DNA of 64,000 nucleotides, taken from the NCBI GenBank assembly GCA_003024785.1, contig PUQB01000224.1, positions 124,001 to 188,000 on the forward strand, read 5' to 3'. The translations under genes were made by a program, and so were the position numbers. The stretch comes from Selaginella tamariscina. Lineage: Eukaryota > Streptophyta > Lycopodiopsida > Selaginellales > Selaginellaceae. How positions within the stretch are numbered: position 1 is the first letter of the stretch; each line of letters starts with the position of its first letter. Under the pieces are notes generated by a model that made no database searches, was not told the DNA's origin, and saw nothing but the letters and a program-made list of their open reading frames with translations. Shown here in pieces: positions 23,629-36,400 of this stretch.

Positions 23629-24500
23629 GGAAATGTTATACTGACCTAATGATTTGCTAAAATGACCTAACACGTTAGCAACTGTCAATCGTGTGGTGGA
23701 TTTTTGCCACGTGGTGAGTACACTGCATGACTAACATTCTCGGTGGTTGCACGAGGGTGAGCCCATTCTGGTGGAAGCTTTCCATAACCAATGGTAACTT
23801 GCTGATGACAGGTGTAGCAAAACCCAGACGAGGTTAGCATTCTAGAACCGCACCGCATCAAGCGACCATGTGGACGGCCACACCATTGCTCCACCCTGCG
23901 AGACCTCTCTGGGTTTGAGCACACATAACAAAGGTTCAACGGTCACAAGCCCTCAGCGTGGAGGATGGGGCCAGGGCCGAGGAAGCGTGGTGCTTGCACC
24001 ACAAGCAATGGCAGTAGCCATGCATACATTGTACAACTTGGATGGCAACTGCCGTCCCAAGTGCCATCCCAAGTGCCATCCCATTTGCCATCCCAGGTGT
24101 CGTCCCAGCCATTGCAGCAAGTGCCACTGCCCCAGGAAGTGCCACTGCCCTAGCAAGTTCTGGCACCACAAGAGTGTAGACAACGATTGTGTAGAGGGTG
24201 CAATTAACTTGGCCACAACCGGCAGACTTGCCCCTAGCTGGCCAACAATGAATAGAATTTTTTTAAGTTGGTTGTGATGTCGCTAGAGAGCTTGTTTTGA
24301 TTGTGTACAGTGCGCTTTTCCCCCTCCCTGCCTTGCCTGTCCCCATAGATACAGTGAAGTAGCCAATGGTGACAATGATTCTTTATTTATATATATCAGA
24401 AGAGGTGTACTCACTGCATGGCAAAAATTCACTATATAACTGACGGTTGCTAATGTGTTAGGTCATTTTAGTAAATCATCAGGTCATTATAACATTTCCC
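23629..24500. mobile_element. Mutator-like (MULE) non-autonomous element with about 100-bp terminal inverted repeats
   Basis: The left end GGAAATGTTATACTGACCTA is matched on the opposite strand by the right end (GGGAAATGTTATAATGACCT), and the match continues for about 100 bp. Both ends are flanked by the identical 10-mer AAAAACAAAA (23619-23628 and 24501-24510). Long TIRs and a 9-10 bp duplication fit Mutator-like elements. The interior is much more GC-rich than its surroundings and includes a short array with core AAGTGCCATCCC (24055-24130). No transposase is present. It may be a Pack-MULE carrying captured sequence of unknown origin. Confidence 0.85.
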
Positions 24501-24699
24501 AAAAACAAAACAATATTATAAGGTATATTAATTATAATAACTACAATGTAAAAAAACAAACCAATGTTCAACCCCTAGTATGTTAATTGTTTTTTACAAA
24601 AACAAAAGGTTGTTTTCTAGAGATTTTTTACCCTAAAAATGACAAAAACTAGGGGTTGACATTTTCAGTGTTGTAACATGGGATTTAATTAATCTTTTT

Positions 24700-25310
24700 T
24701 CACCTTCGGTTGTAGGTAATCAATATGTTGTGGTTTTAACAGATTATCTAACATGTTAGGTGGAGGCTAGAACTTTACCAAATATTATGACCCATAGTGT
24801 TGCTAATTTTTACTCACTTGAGTAATTTTGCACCATTCATGTCCAGAATGGATTTTCTTAAATAATGGATTTGCCTTTATTATTAAAGTTTTAAAGGTTC
24901 TTACTTCATAAATGAGAATTTAACAATTTTTCACGTCTCCCTTTCATCCACAAATACATGGGCTAGTGAAGCGTTTGAATCGGACTTTTAAAATATGATT
25001 ATAAGTATGTAAATCCTATTCAGAATGATTGGGATTAATATTTGTGATACTTAGAATTTACATATAACATTGGTATTTAGATTTTCATTAACACATCTAT
25101 ATTCAAAGCATTGTATGGGTAAAGACCTCAAATACCTTCAGAAATTAGTTTGGTTTTTTACAAACTTAAGTATGTTGAAGTTCAATATTGGGTAATTTAT
25201 TTAAATCAAGCTCTTCCTTTACTGCATGTTACCTCAATAGAATATTAAGTCGAGCATAAGTTCACAATAACATGGTTAAAATTCTCTTCAATCAGCCACT
25301 TCCTTCAATT
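24700..25310 (+). mobile_element. Ty3/gypsy integrase-core fossil
   Basis: Fossil, broken. It contains GNQYVVVLTDYL (integrase core start) near 24715 and LEFTYNIGI with a downstream ALYG remnant, matching the order of gypsy integrases. It is co-oriented with the reverse transcriptase piece at 19546-21010. The two may be one element split by later insertions (foldback element, MULE and other sequence). Confidence 0.75.
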
Positions 25311-26339
25311 TGTTATTATTGACCTTGTTCTTGTAATTACCTTATATTACCTTTTTTGTAATAAAAACTTTTTGAATCGTAAAACGTGAACAATTAAATA
25401 TATTTTTTGAGACTCAACATTTATACATGGTAAATTTAAACATCAACTCAACGAAGAATTTAATAAGGACTAAGCCAAGCTCTTTTTTATGAAGTTTTAG
25501 AAAATGAAACCATAATATATTTCAGAATTTGCTAAATATATTTATGATGTTACTAAATCTTTTATAAGATAGTCCAAATATGACTAAAATATACATTTTA
25601 CTTTGTATATATAAATTCTGACCTTAATTTTATATATTTACTGTATTGTGTATTGGTTCTCACAAGATAAATAATGCCTAATGGTGAAATTACTTTTTCT
25701 CTTTATTCGTTTCAAAAGTATAACAGAGTACAACTCATTGTGTAAGTACATATAGGACAGAGGGCAAGACGACGAAAGACAATTCCTTAAAAGAGAAACC
25801 AGACAAAAATATATCAAATTATTTTATTAAAAAAATATCTTTAAAATCATATAATATAAAATTTATAATTATACCTTATGGTAGAAATATTCACCTGTAA
25901 AACTTATAGAAAATCATTCTATATATATTCTAGTGTACATACTCAAGTGACATGTCAAATTATACAAAATATATCTTATAAAACATTTTAGTGTACGTAC
26001 TCAATTGACATGGTTACAGTCCATGTTTGTAAACAAGTCCATAGCATGCCGTGTACTCTCTCTCATATTTACTATACATATCCATCAATTGAATTATCGA
26101 TTAAATAAGTTAACAGTATAAAATAAGGTTTTAAATTTAATTCATAAATATTAATATTTACTCGTTTTCAACACTATCCTCCAATTTTAATAATTTTTTG
26201 CAGTTTAAGAATTTAAATTTGGAGAGGGCCGCGCGAACGCGAGCCCTCAGCTTCCACAAATTATAACGTCCACACCTCGCTTGGGAAGTTGGTAGGCGGG
26301 CCAAATAAAAGGGCCTCACATAAGCTATCCGCCTTCCTG

Positions 26340-26430
26340 ATCACAGATTAACCCCGTCCAGGTAAATATGTTACATTAGCACGCCTCCAAGTTCTTGCTT
26401 GATACGAACACGTGGCGCAAGGAGTCAAGT
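26340..26430 (+). repeat. Short GC-richer repeat with a G-box, copy 1
   Basis: GATTAACCCCGTCCAGGTAA, then CTTGCTTG, then CACGTGG at 26409-26415. The same order occurs at 28978-29095. CCAGGTAA resembles a splice donor, so the pair could be remnants of a duplicated exon border. That is inference. Confidence 0.5.
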
Positions 26431-28977
26431 GAATTAAGGATATCCTATCGTTATGCCCTGAATAGGCGACGAGTTCAAGTGAAATACGTTGAACATAATA
26501 TTGCTTCATTGATTTAGAATTCACGAGAATATTCATTGCATGAAAACACATCTAAAGCGATTCATTGGCTTGAAGTTCTTACAAAACATGTACACAGTAG
26601 CTTGGACCGTCTCAATCACAGAACCAGCAAAGGCTGTAACAGCTTAAATACCTTCAGCAGACTCCATATTGCTACGTGAAATGAATGAAATGTGTGTGTG
26701 TGTGTTTTCATTTAAGTGTTTAAGTGATTGATTTTGGTGTATTGCAATTTATATATATATATATATATATATTTCTCTATGTTTAATTAACAAACATACT
26801 AATGAATTTATTTTAACCGGTAATGGAAAAGTAAACACGAGAAAAACTATTTTATTATAACCTACATATTTACAAAAAAAACAAAAAAAAAATCAATAAC
26901 TAGGAATTTTAATAAATTAAAATGTTTATTTTACAAGCTAATTATAAATGCAAAAAGACTTATGAAGAATACGTCTGTACAATTTTTAAATTTACATACA
27001 TATATTTAAATTTGCCTTAATACTTTAGTATAAATTTCACTAATATATGCAATAGCATATAAGTATATTTTAAACTTACATATATAATGAGTGTAAGAGC
27101 TTGTTGTAAGGTAATTCAGGTGAAAAAATAATAAAAAGAATATCAATAATTTACTTAAAAAGAAAATCTAGTTCGGTGGTTAAGATTGATCTTTTTTTCT
27201 TTTTAAATTTAATTAAATTAACAATGATATTTAAAATTTAAGCAAATCATTAGGAACACAAATAAATACATGTATTCGTTAATCAGAAACATATTATTTA
27301 TGTACACATGCAAATCAAAGAATATATAAATTTATATTGAATAATAAATAACATTATTAATTGAGACGTAAAGCACTGTACATAAGTTGTGCACACACAA
27401 ATGTGTTACGTCTATTATATATCCATGTGTATTAATAAATACAAATAATTAATAACACATTAAAAAGACATATATCTTTAAAGCATTTAAGATATTTTTT
27501 TTAAGAAACTCTCAGAGCATATTAAATATCCGCATCACATGTGAAAAAAACTAGTAAAATAATAGAATAAAAATTTACATAAGCACAAAATCAAACTGCC
27601 CTTATGTATGTATTGTCGCATAAAGTATATTAAATTATCAAGTATTATTAAACATTGAAAATGGATTAATGTTTAAAGTTTCATTAAATAAATTAACAAG
27701 GATTTTCGAAAATTAAATTATTTAAAAAATATCATGTATTAACTAACCAAAAACATATATATTTAGTTACACATGCATATATATATATTTAAACATCATC
27801 GATTTAAAATAAATTTAACATAAGGTCCAGATAAGGTTAATGTTAAACAACTAAATCTATTATTAGCATATTCAAATATATAATAAAGAAATTATGAACT
27901 TAAATACAGAAATTACTTTTATAATATTATCTATATTATACAATCTGAATATTACTTTTTCAATAGAAAAGGCAAGTCTGGCTAATATAAATTAACAAGT
28001 TATAAATTAAAGTATATTATAAGAAATGAAATATAAAAACAAAATAAATCATATATATACACATACCTATATGCAATATGCTTTGGCTTATGCATATACA
28101 TACATTTAGTATGTTTCATTAATTAAACTTTTTTAATTGTTTTATAATAGGATGTAAATTTGAAAGTAATATATATGTATTCTTCACTAGCCTTTTTATC
28201 CTATATTGTAACTTTTTATGATTTTAATAATTTATCACTTTTATTATAAATACCTATAATACATATTATTGATTACTTATATAATGCAAATATTATGTAT
28301 TATTAAATAACGTTCGTATGTGTGTGTGAAACGTTATGAATAAATTAAATAGTTAATGATTTATTTAGATTAAATATATATTCAATTGGCTTTTTTACCC
28401 TAACTAGTTATTAAAAAACATTTATTATATTCTAATATATTCCTGTATTTAAGAATCTATATAATGTACTTAAAGGTTTCACACTTCTAGTGTGAAACAG
28501 TAATATTTCATAAAAACACTTCAAGAAAATAAGTTAAAGTTAGCTCTTAACTCATATAATTAGAAATTCTATTAAGATTGAATTATTGTTTTTATAGTAT
28601 ATTCAAAAGTTAAATTATTAGTAAATCCATGATATATTAAATACAAATATATACATTTATTAACTAATCAAAAGCATATATAAAAATATATAAATATATA
28701 TAAACATATAATTATATATAGACATTATTATTTAACAATATAAAATATTTGCATATAAGTAATAGAAGCTATATATATACATATTGTTTATGAATATAAA
28801 TATAATTCATAAGTTAATTACAAATATTAGTCATATTTCATATTTTAAACACATGATTTATTTTTTAACATGTAATACATTAATTGTTTTAATATTATTA
28901 AATATTAATAATATTAGTAGATTATACAATTGTTAATTATTCGTTATGTTAGATTTCGTATTTCATTTAGGTTACCT

Positions 28978-29095
28978 CGCGGATTAACACCGTCCAGGTA
29001 AGTAAGTTTCACAATAGGGAAACCGCCAATATATATTCCCTCCCTGGCCTGCCCCAAAGCTCTTGCTTGTGGGATAAATGATCCGCCACGTGGGC
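28978..29095 (+). repeat. Short GC-richer repeat with a G-box, copy 2
   Basis: GATTAACACCGTCCAGGTAA, then CTCTTGCTTG, then CCACGTGG at 29086-29093, parallel to 26340-26430. It is embedded in otherwise AT-rich sequence. Confidence 0.5.
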
Positions 29096-29410
29096 TAAGG
29101 ATTTTAGCGGACGAAGAATATATTATCTGTTTTGCCTCGAATGGGCATTTGCAGCAGAGACTATCATTGACTTATTCATATGATAGTTTCCTTCGTAAGT
29201 GGTTTGAAACTCAATATGATGCAACATCAGGCAAAGTGATTGAGAAGCCCAAAACTGCAGCTCCTTAGTACGCCATCTCGAGGACTTACGTATGTATAGA
29301 TTGTCCGTTATGAATTTCGTATACTGATGTTGTATGGAATTGTCCACTGTGAATTTCTGATCTGGACTTGACAGTGTAAATGTGGACCTGAAATCTCTCT
29401 CTCACACAAG

Positions 29411-29539
29411 GACTACTCATCTTTTACTTCTTTACTTGCGGAAATATCTAGACTGGGTTCTTTAGAACTTCTTGGCCTCTCCAACAACCATCTTAGTGGA
29501 AACATACCTGCAGGAGTGGAGCATTTAAAGACAGAGTGA
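29411..29539 (+). pseudogene. Leucine-rich-repeat receptor fragment
   Basis: An open stretch of about 42 codons contains the plant LRR phrase LGSLELLGLSNNHLSGNIPA, the extracellular repeat of LRR receptor-like kinases or proteins, then a TGA at 29537-29539. Upstream and downstream sequence gives no signal peptide, further well-formed repeats or kinase domain. It is therefore a scrap of a larger gene or a remote exon. Confidence 0.7.
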
Positions 29540-30128
29540 GAGTGACTACAACTCATTTTTTCGATTAAGATATGTACATTAATCGTGTTAATTACATCAC
29601 AAAAATAACCGATTCAGAGAGTAACAGAGAACAATAATAGAGCGGCTTCATTGAAACTTCATATATCCAACAGGCTTTCTGCATCCTTATCTGCGTTTTG
29701 AACTACATATTCACTCAAAGTCTTGGGTTCGCTAACTGGTACCTGATAAACTGTTACAATAATCTGATGCCAATAAGCTTTCCTAGACTGGAGGGGATGT
29801 TACCCTCAAGCTAGTTATTTCAACATCAAAAAGTTTCAAATTTCGAAGCACGCTCTTGTAACTAACTGAAACACCTCTCTTCACCATCCCGAAAGCTGCA
29901 CCTGAAACCGTTAGCGTTGCTTAGGGTTTTACGGCAGGGAAATGCTAAATTTAGATGTCATCGAAGTTGTCAAAATGGTCAACATTTTTTATGTGGTGGA
30001 AATTAGGCCGGCGAATGTATTAAACAACCTTATATTAACATTCTCGGCAAAACAGGAATGTCAGAATACTCTACATAAGGGCTAGAACATTACCGCCTTG
30101 CGTGGTGTCTAGAGGCTTCTTCACTCAG
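29540..30128. other. Upstream region of the sHSP gene
   Basis: No gene seen. Near 30053-30070 GGAATGTCAGAATACTC has two GAA units five bases apart, a possible heat-shock element. This is weak evidence from sequence alone. Confidence 0.35.
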
Positions 30129-30135
30129 TATATAA
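30129..30135 (+). promoter_or_regulatory. TATA box of the sHSP gene
   Basis: TATATAA lies 68 bp before the sHSP start codon, a usual distance for a plant heat-shock promoter with a short leader. Confidence 0.6.
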
Positions 30136-30202
30136 TGCAACAGTAAACCAAACATTTCCAGGTAGTTCAGTTTGATTGTAACTGTTCCCATCCAAATCGA
30201 CA

Positions 30203-30971
30203 ATGGCTTTGCAAGGTATGATTGCAAACATGATTCTCAACCCGCCTTGTGCAGCATCTCAAGAATTTGTGAGAATGCCATGTAGAGCCACCTTCAAAAC
30301 ACGTGCCTGTGCTTCGAGTGACAATAACGTGAATGTCGGCAAAGAGAGCAACTCCACTAACTCTGCAAGGTGTTCATGTGCTATGTGCATATACAAGTGT
30401 TTATGTGTAGTATATGCATGGTCTTGTGACGTATAGTAACACACAATATACCAAAGTTCATACTGTGTGACACATACGTGTATGTTTATGTCTACATACA
30501 TATCTATGATTTTAAATCACGGGTGCACGTATACACAAATACACATATATATGTACATGACGCGATCAAACAGGTCTATGGGACCCGTTCATGCCAGGAC
30601 AAGAACATTTGGCCAGATAATGGACATGATGAACCAGATGATGGAGGGGCCAAGCTTCCATGCGTCCTAGGCCAGCAGTTACCCGTCCAGGCTGCAGAAG
30701 ACTACCATGGGACGTTATGGAAGATGAAGAACAACTACATGATGAGGATCGACCTGCCCGGGTTCACCAAGGAGGAAGTTAAAATCTCTGTAGTTGATGA
30801 TGGGTTTTTATTAATCAAGGGTGAGATGAGTGAGGAGAGTAAGAAGGGGATAAGTGGGCTGCCAGGAGCGTAGGGAGATATGAATCCAGAGTTATGATTC
30901 CCGAGAATGCAGAGATCGAGAGTATCAAGGCGGAGTTCAAGATTGGGGTGCTGTATGTGACTGTGAAGTGA
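30203..30971 (+). CDS. Plastid-type small heat-shock protein (HSP21-like)
   Basis: An ATP-independent chaperone that holds unfolding chloroplast proteins during heat stress. Exon 1 (30203-30369) encodes a Ser/Arg-rich N terminus typical of a transit peptide. The intron is 30370-30573 (GT-AG). Exon 2 carries the Met-rich amphipathic segment TFGQIMDMMNQMMEGPSF, which marks plastid sHSPs. The alpha-crystallin domain follows with RIDLPGFTKEEVKISV, and the end has SRVMIPENAEIESIKAEFK and GVLYVTV before TGA at 30969-30971. Two frame changes interrupt exon 2: one near 30655-30660, just after the Met-rich segment, and one in a G run near 30847-30850 (the next frame gives DKWAARSVGRYESR). Both are one-base-type events in otherwise conserved sequence, so either a young pseudogene or assembly errors. 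Confidence 0.88.
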
Positions 30972-31984
30972 ACAAAAGCATTGATATTGAGATAAATTAG
31001 ACGGTTAAAAGCAAGAACTTACGCTGAAGTGATAAACATAATTTTCGAAATATTTCTTATTACTTATATGTATGGTGTGTATCTGTGGTACACTTATAAC
31101 ACACACACACCACTATATTATATACAGATCTATTCAAGGCTGGATGTGACCACCAACAATCTAGTTCAACCACTTGTATGAAATAATCTATGAAATACAA
31201 ATATATAGAAGATATACCTGTGAGGATGAGCCCAACTGTTCAACGACCACTGAGAGAATGTAAGAATCCCAAATTCGGTCTTTCAAGACTTGAGAAACCA
31301 GGAAAACCATCCAGCCTTGAACATGTGTATATGTACGTGTTACAGAGTACTAACATTAAAAAGGTATATTTTTGGAATATAAATCAATATATATGCGTTG
31401 GTTGGTTTCTTCCTGATTAGAACAAGAATTTATAAAATTTTAATGTAAATCTTAATTATTTATATTTTTCATCAAAAGTAAACTTATAGTATACTTATAA
31501 ACTTTTTAATTTTTTTTAAATTTTATTCTTCAAATTTTATTATAAAAAGAGTGAAATTAAAACATATTGTAATGTACTAATAAAAACTCTCTTTAATTTG
31601 AGAAAGGTGAATTGGTACATTAATATTAAGTAGGATTTTTTAGAACTGTAAGAGCTCAAAAAAATGATTAACATCTTGCATGTTTAATCTTTTAAATTTA
31701 TTAATATTCAGAATAATCTTTTAATACGATTTTAGTATACAACCCCTCTCTTTGTAGTAATCGTAATTAATTAAAACTTGATCATTGGAATCAAAAATCA
31801 AGGAAAATAAGTATGTAATTTTTTTTTATATACAGTAATCCCTTGGGTAACTTATAACGGACCCATTGATATATAAAAGACATGAATTATTTTTACTAGC
31901 ACTTTCAAGACATGTTTCCTACATAGTTCTACATGTTTTGCACGTTTAACTGGTTTTTATAAGTATTGTACAAGTTGTGAAAGA
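30972..31984. other. 3' flank of the sHSP gene
   Basis: AT-rich, no gene recognised. It includes a CA repeat near 31100 and the small MITE-like repeat at 31130-31325. Confidence 0.4.
31130..31325 (-). repeat. Small MITE-like repeat with inverted ends
   Basis: CTATTCAAGGCTGGATG at the left and CATCCAGCCTTGAACATG at the right are inverted copies about 190 bp apart. The right two-thirds is the reverse complement of 2880-2990. Non-coding. Target duplication not resolved. Confidence 0.6.
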
Positions 31985-33435
31985 AGTGTTCTTCTTTCAC
32001 AGTAATATATACCATAAGCATATAAATTTGAGATTTGCAAACATAAAGGCTTGCGTTCACAAATAAACCAAGTATATTTAGTTGTATGGACCCAAAATAA
32101 GTTTAGCATACCGCTAAGGCATCTCACATGTTACCATCGGTAACATCCACTCTTTTTCTTATATTTTATTAATTTGATAACTTTTAACTTATTTATTCAC
32201 TATAATTTATAAGTTAAAAATTAGTCACACAGGGATAAGTTATCAGAGGAATTACTATATTTGTCTTAATTTAATTAGCCATACTATTCCATAAATTAAG
32301 CTAAAATTGAATTGAACCATATGTGCCAATGCTTGCATACTTTACATGTGTGTGTATGTGAGAAATAAATATATAAAATGTAAAACTGTTGTAACATTTG
32401 TATCATAAGATACTGCAAAATCGGATTCTATTCCCCTTCAAAAAGTCAATTAGTTATCATATAATTGTTAATGTCTGTTAACTACTTAAAACTAAAATAT
32501 ATATCATTAATTTAATCAATTAATTAATTAATTATATATACTAGTATAATTTATATATTAATATATAATATTACTAGTACTGTTAGTCTATTTAATTATT
32601 TAGTGAATTTATTTCTTTGTCATTCTTAACATAGAGAGTTTATCCCTTAAGTTAAACTTTTAATTTAATTGTTAACCTTAATTAATAATTTAAATTACTT
32701 TATGTGATAAGTTAACACATCTCTTAAGTTAATGTAATTTTTTCCTTAACTCTTTCAAGTTTTAAGTTATGTGTGTATGTAACAACTCTTTTTCTCACTA
32801 AATAAGTGATAACTTAACTTTCTCTCTCCCTCTTTAATACTTTAGTATGGTTAAAGAGTTTTACTAAGTTAAGTTATTGTGTGTGATAACACATAAATCT
32901 ATCTCATTATGTAAAGTTTCCTTGTTTTTATCATGCTCTTGGGTCATGGCTTAACACTAGTCTTATATAATAAATTTAATTTGTGTGTATTTGTTTCATT
33001 AACGGTCATTCTAAATTTTATTTAGCTGCCATCCTAAATTCCTTCATATGGTTATCTTAATTTGACGATTATTCTAAATTATATTTGATGATTCAATTTA
33101 ATAATTATCCTAAACTCACATGGTTAAGGATAAACTCACTAGGTTAAGAATAATAATTAAGTTAAGGGTCAAGTTAAAAATAATAAGTCCAACTTAGAAA
33201 TAAACTTATCAAAATTAAGTATAACAATTAGGTTAAGAGAATAAAGAGAGAGTAACAATAACATACACACAGTAACTTAACACAGTGAAAGAGAGATAGA
33301 GAAATTCCACATACACATAATAACTCAAAAGAGAAAGAGAAAATAAGTTAAATTATCACATACATAGTAATTCAAAAAATACACATAGTAATTTGACATA
33401 ATAAGAAAGATAAATTTGTTATCACATACATAACA
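31985..33435. repeat. Dispersed repeat R1, copy 2
   Basis: The left 1.1 kb parallels 16365-17369 phrase for phrase, with diverged spelling. Near 32580-32700 and, inverted, 33115-33245 it carries the same TTAACTTAATTGTTA-type units as the array in copy 1. At 32932-32956 it also contains TGCTCTTGGGTCATGGCTT, which recurs inverted beside the gypsy element's right LTR (about 38085). No protein seen. Confidence 0.6.
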
Positions 33436-36400
33436 GTGGTTTGACTTCAAAAGCAAGGCAAGAGCAAGGAACAAGACAAGAATGACTAGTGTTGATAACA
33501 ACTGATTATATAACAATTAAGTCGGAGCTTTTATACTCACAACTCCAAGAGCTAATATAAACATTGTAACTAAAATGGGAATGATACATGAAAATGGGAA
33601 TATAAAAAAAAATCTTTAATTAATACTTATGTATTAATTATTAATATTTTAACCATACATTTTAAAGAACATTCTTTCTTTAAAATAAACTATTCTAAAC
33701 ATTATTTTTTTATATTAAAAAATGCTAATTAAATCATTAAAATTGTTAATTATTAAGAAAATGGGATTATATACATTCCCATTTTAGTTACAACGTTCAT
33801 TAATCTAGGAATAAGCTAAAGATAATACTCTAAAAATAATGTCCTTTATCTTGTAGGTATATCCTATAAGTATATCCTGTAGGTATATTCTGTTGGTAAT
33901 CTTGTAAGTATATCTTATAGGCATATCCTGTATTTTATATTCTATATCTTGTATCCTATAGGTTGTATCCTGTATTCTGTATTGGGTCGTGACAACACCT
34001 TCTCCCTAAGGACGAGTTCCACAAGTCCTAGAACCTGGTTTAGCAGGATAATGTCGATGGAAGGCAACAACCTTAAAAGAAGCATGGATTAAATTGGATG
34101 CAGGTTCTCAAGTACGATTGGTAGGCAAATAACCTTTTCAATCCACCAAGTATTAAAATTGGCGGCGATGAAGATGAGAATCAAGGATGGTTGCAACTTC
34201 GTACTTAGGTTCATTGTTAATGACCACAGGAGGGGGAGGAGAAGAAGCACGATCAGAAAGAGAAGAAGGATGATACGGTTTCAACAAAGAGGTGTGAAAC
34301 ATAGGATGAATTTTCACAATAAATGGTAGTTTTAATCGGAAAGCTACAGGATTGACCTCAGCCGCATTGTAAGGGCCCAATCATTGAAAATCCAACTTAA
34401 AAGAAGGCTTGTTAGTGCGAATATGCTGATGAAGAAGCCAACAAGATCACCGATCTTATATATAAGTGTCGGCTGATGATGAGCATCAGCATGACGCTTG
34501 TACCGTTCCTATTCCTGCAGAAGATGAACTCAAAAATCATTTTGTACCTGATGAAGATGCTAGAGACGATCCTGTATTGCAGGAGTGAAAGAAGGAGAAG
34601 CATGAGGAGCAAAGTCAAAATGTGGATGGTAGCCTGTAAGAGCGAAGAAAGGTGTCTGGCCTGTAGATGTGTGAATGGAGTTATTGTAAGCAAACTTCGC
34701 CATAGGAAGAAGATCCAATTAGTTGTCCTGTTGGTAACTGATGAAGCAGCGAAGATACTGCTCCAAGGTCTGAATCGTGTGTTCTGATTGTACATGAGTC
34801 CATCCTGTATGGCAAACAATTTGTAGTCTGTACGGGAACTGAAGGAAGAGGAGCTTGCGATGTCATGACTAATGTGTGAGAACACATTTTTTGCCAAGTC
34901 ATCTGTAGCCAATTGCAAACGGATACCCTGTAGAAGTGTTGAATTTGTTAGAGCCTAATGAACCTGTAGTGCCGCAAGTCGAAATCGATCAAGACTTAAC
35001 AATTGACAGTCATATGTAGGATCAGGGTCGATGCAAGGTAAGAGCGTCTAGACAATGCATCCACTTTGTCATTTTGAAAACCATGCCTATAATCGATGAT
35101 AAAATCAAAATGTGATAGGAATTTTACCCACCTAGCCTGTTGCCGACTGAGAACTCGATCCGTTTGAAAAAACTCTAGGTTTTTGTGATCCGTAAGAACT
35201 TGTACAGGATGCGCAGCACCTTTTAGGAAGTGCTGCCACTCCTCAAACGAATCCACAATGGCCTTGAGTTCCTTGTCATAAATCTTGTAATTGATCTCCA
35301 CCGAAAGGAACTTACGAGAGTGAAAAGCTACATGATGGAGTAACTTGTCTTCTTCAACTTGTGATAGGATAGAATTTATTGCAAAATCTGAAGCATTTGC
35401 TTCAACGAAGAAGGGACGAGAAGGATCAGGATGTGCTAAAATTGGAACTGTCAAAAGGCATCCTTGAGTGCTGTGAATGCATGTTCCGCCTTGTCGGACC
35501 AAGAGAAATCCCCTATGCGCTTGGTGAGTTCCATGAGTGGAAGTACGTGCTTGGAAAAGTCCTATATGAATTGCCTATAAAAATTTGTGAAGCCAAGGAA
35601 ATATTGTGTGTCTCGTATAGACTTAGGCCTTTCCCAGTCCAGACAGTCTTTACCTTGTGCATGTCCATTGAGACACCAGCAGGAGAGACGATGTAACCCA
35701 TGAATTCCACAGTATCCTTGTTAAAAAAACACTTTTCCAACTTCGCATACAGGCGAAGCTTCTATAGAATAGTCGTACATGCTTGTCATGTGCCACCTAG
35801 TCCTTAGAGAAAATCAGGATGTCATCGAGGTAGTTCACCACAAATTGATCTAAGAAGTCACGAAAGATGTCGTTCACCATGTGTTAGAACACGGCTGGGG
35901 CATTTATAAGTCCGAAAGGCATCACCATGTACTCGAAGTGTTCATACCTTGTACGAAAGGCAATCTTCCACTCATCGCTTGGACGAATCCGTATAAGATT
36001 GTAGGCCCCTCATAAGTTGATCTTCGTGAACACTTTTGCTCCTCATAGCCGATCAAAAAGTTCTGAGATCAATGGCAGCGGGTACTAGTTCCGGATGGTG
36101 ACTTGATTCAAACCTCTATAGTCCACAACCAAATGCAAACTTCCATCTTTCTTCTTGACAAAGAAGATAGGTGCTCCTACGGAGGACTTTGAGTGATGAA
36201 TGAAGACGAATGTCAAGTTGTCCTCGATGTATTGGCGAAGAACCTCCAATTCTATAGGTGACAGTGCATAAATTGGTTCGAACGGTGGAGTCTTCCCTTC
36301 TGTAAGATCGATAGGACAGTCGTAGAACCTGTGAATAGGAAGAACTGCAGCCTTGTGCTTATCAAAAATGTTCTGAAATGAATAATACTTGGATGGCAAG

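Larger units (their letters stand above)
25311..29410. other. Long AT-rich, gene-poor stretch
   Basis: No gene recognised. It contains TG and TA microsatellites at about 26693-26705 and 26749-26772. Two GC-richer islands (about 26220-26450 and 28970-29130) share a short repeat described separately. The rest is very AT-rich with no readable coding frame. Confidence 0.5.
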
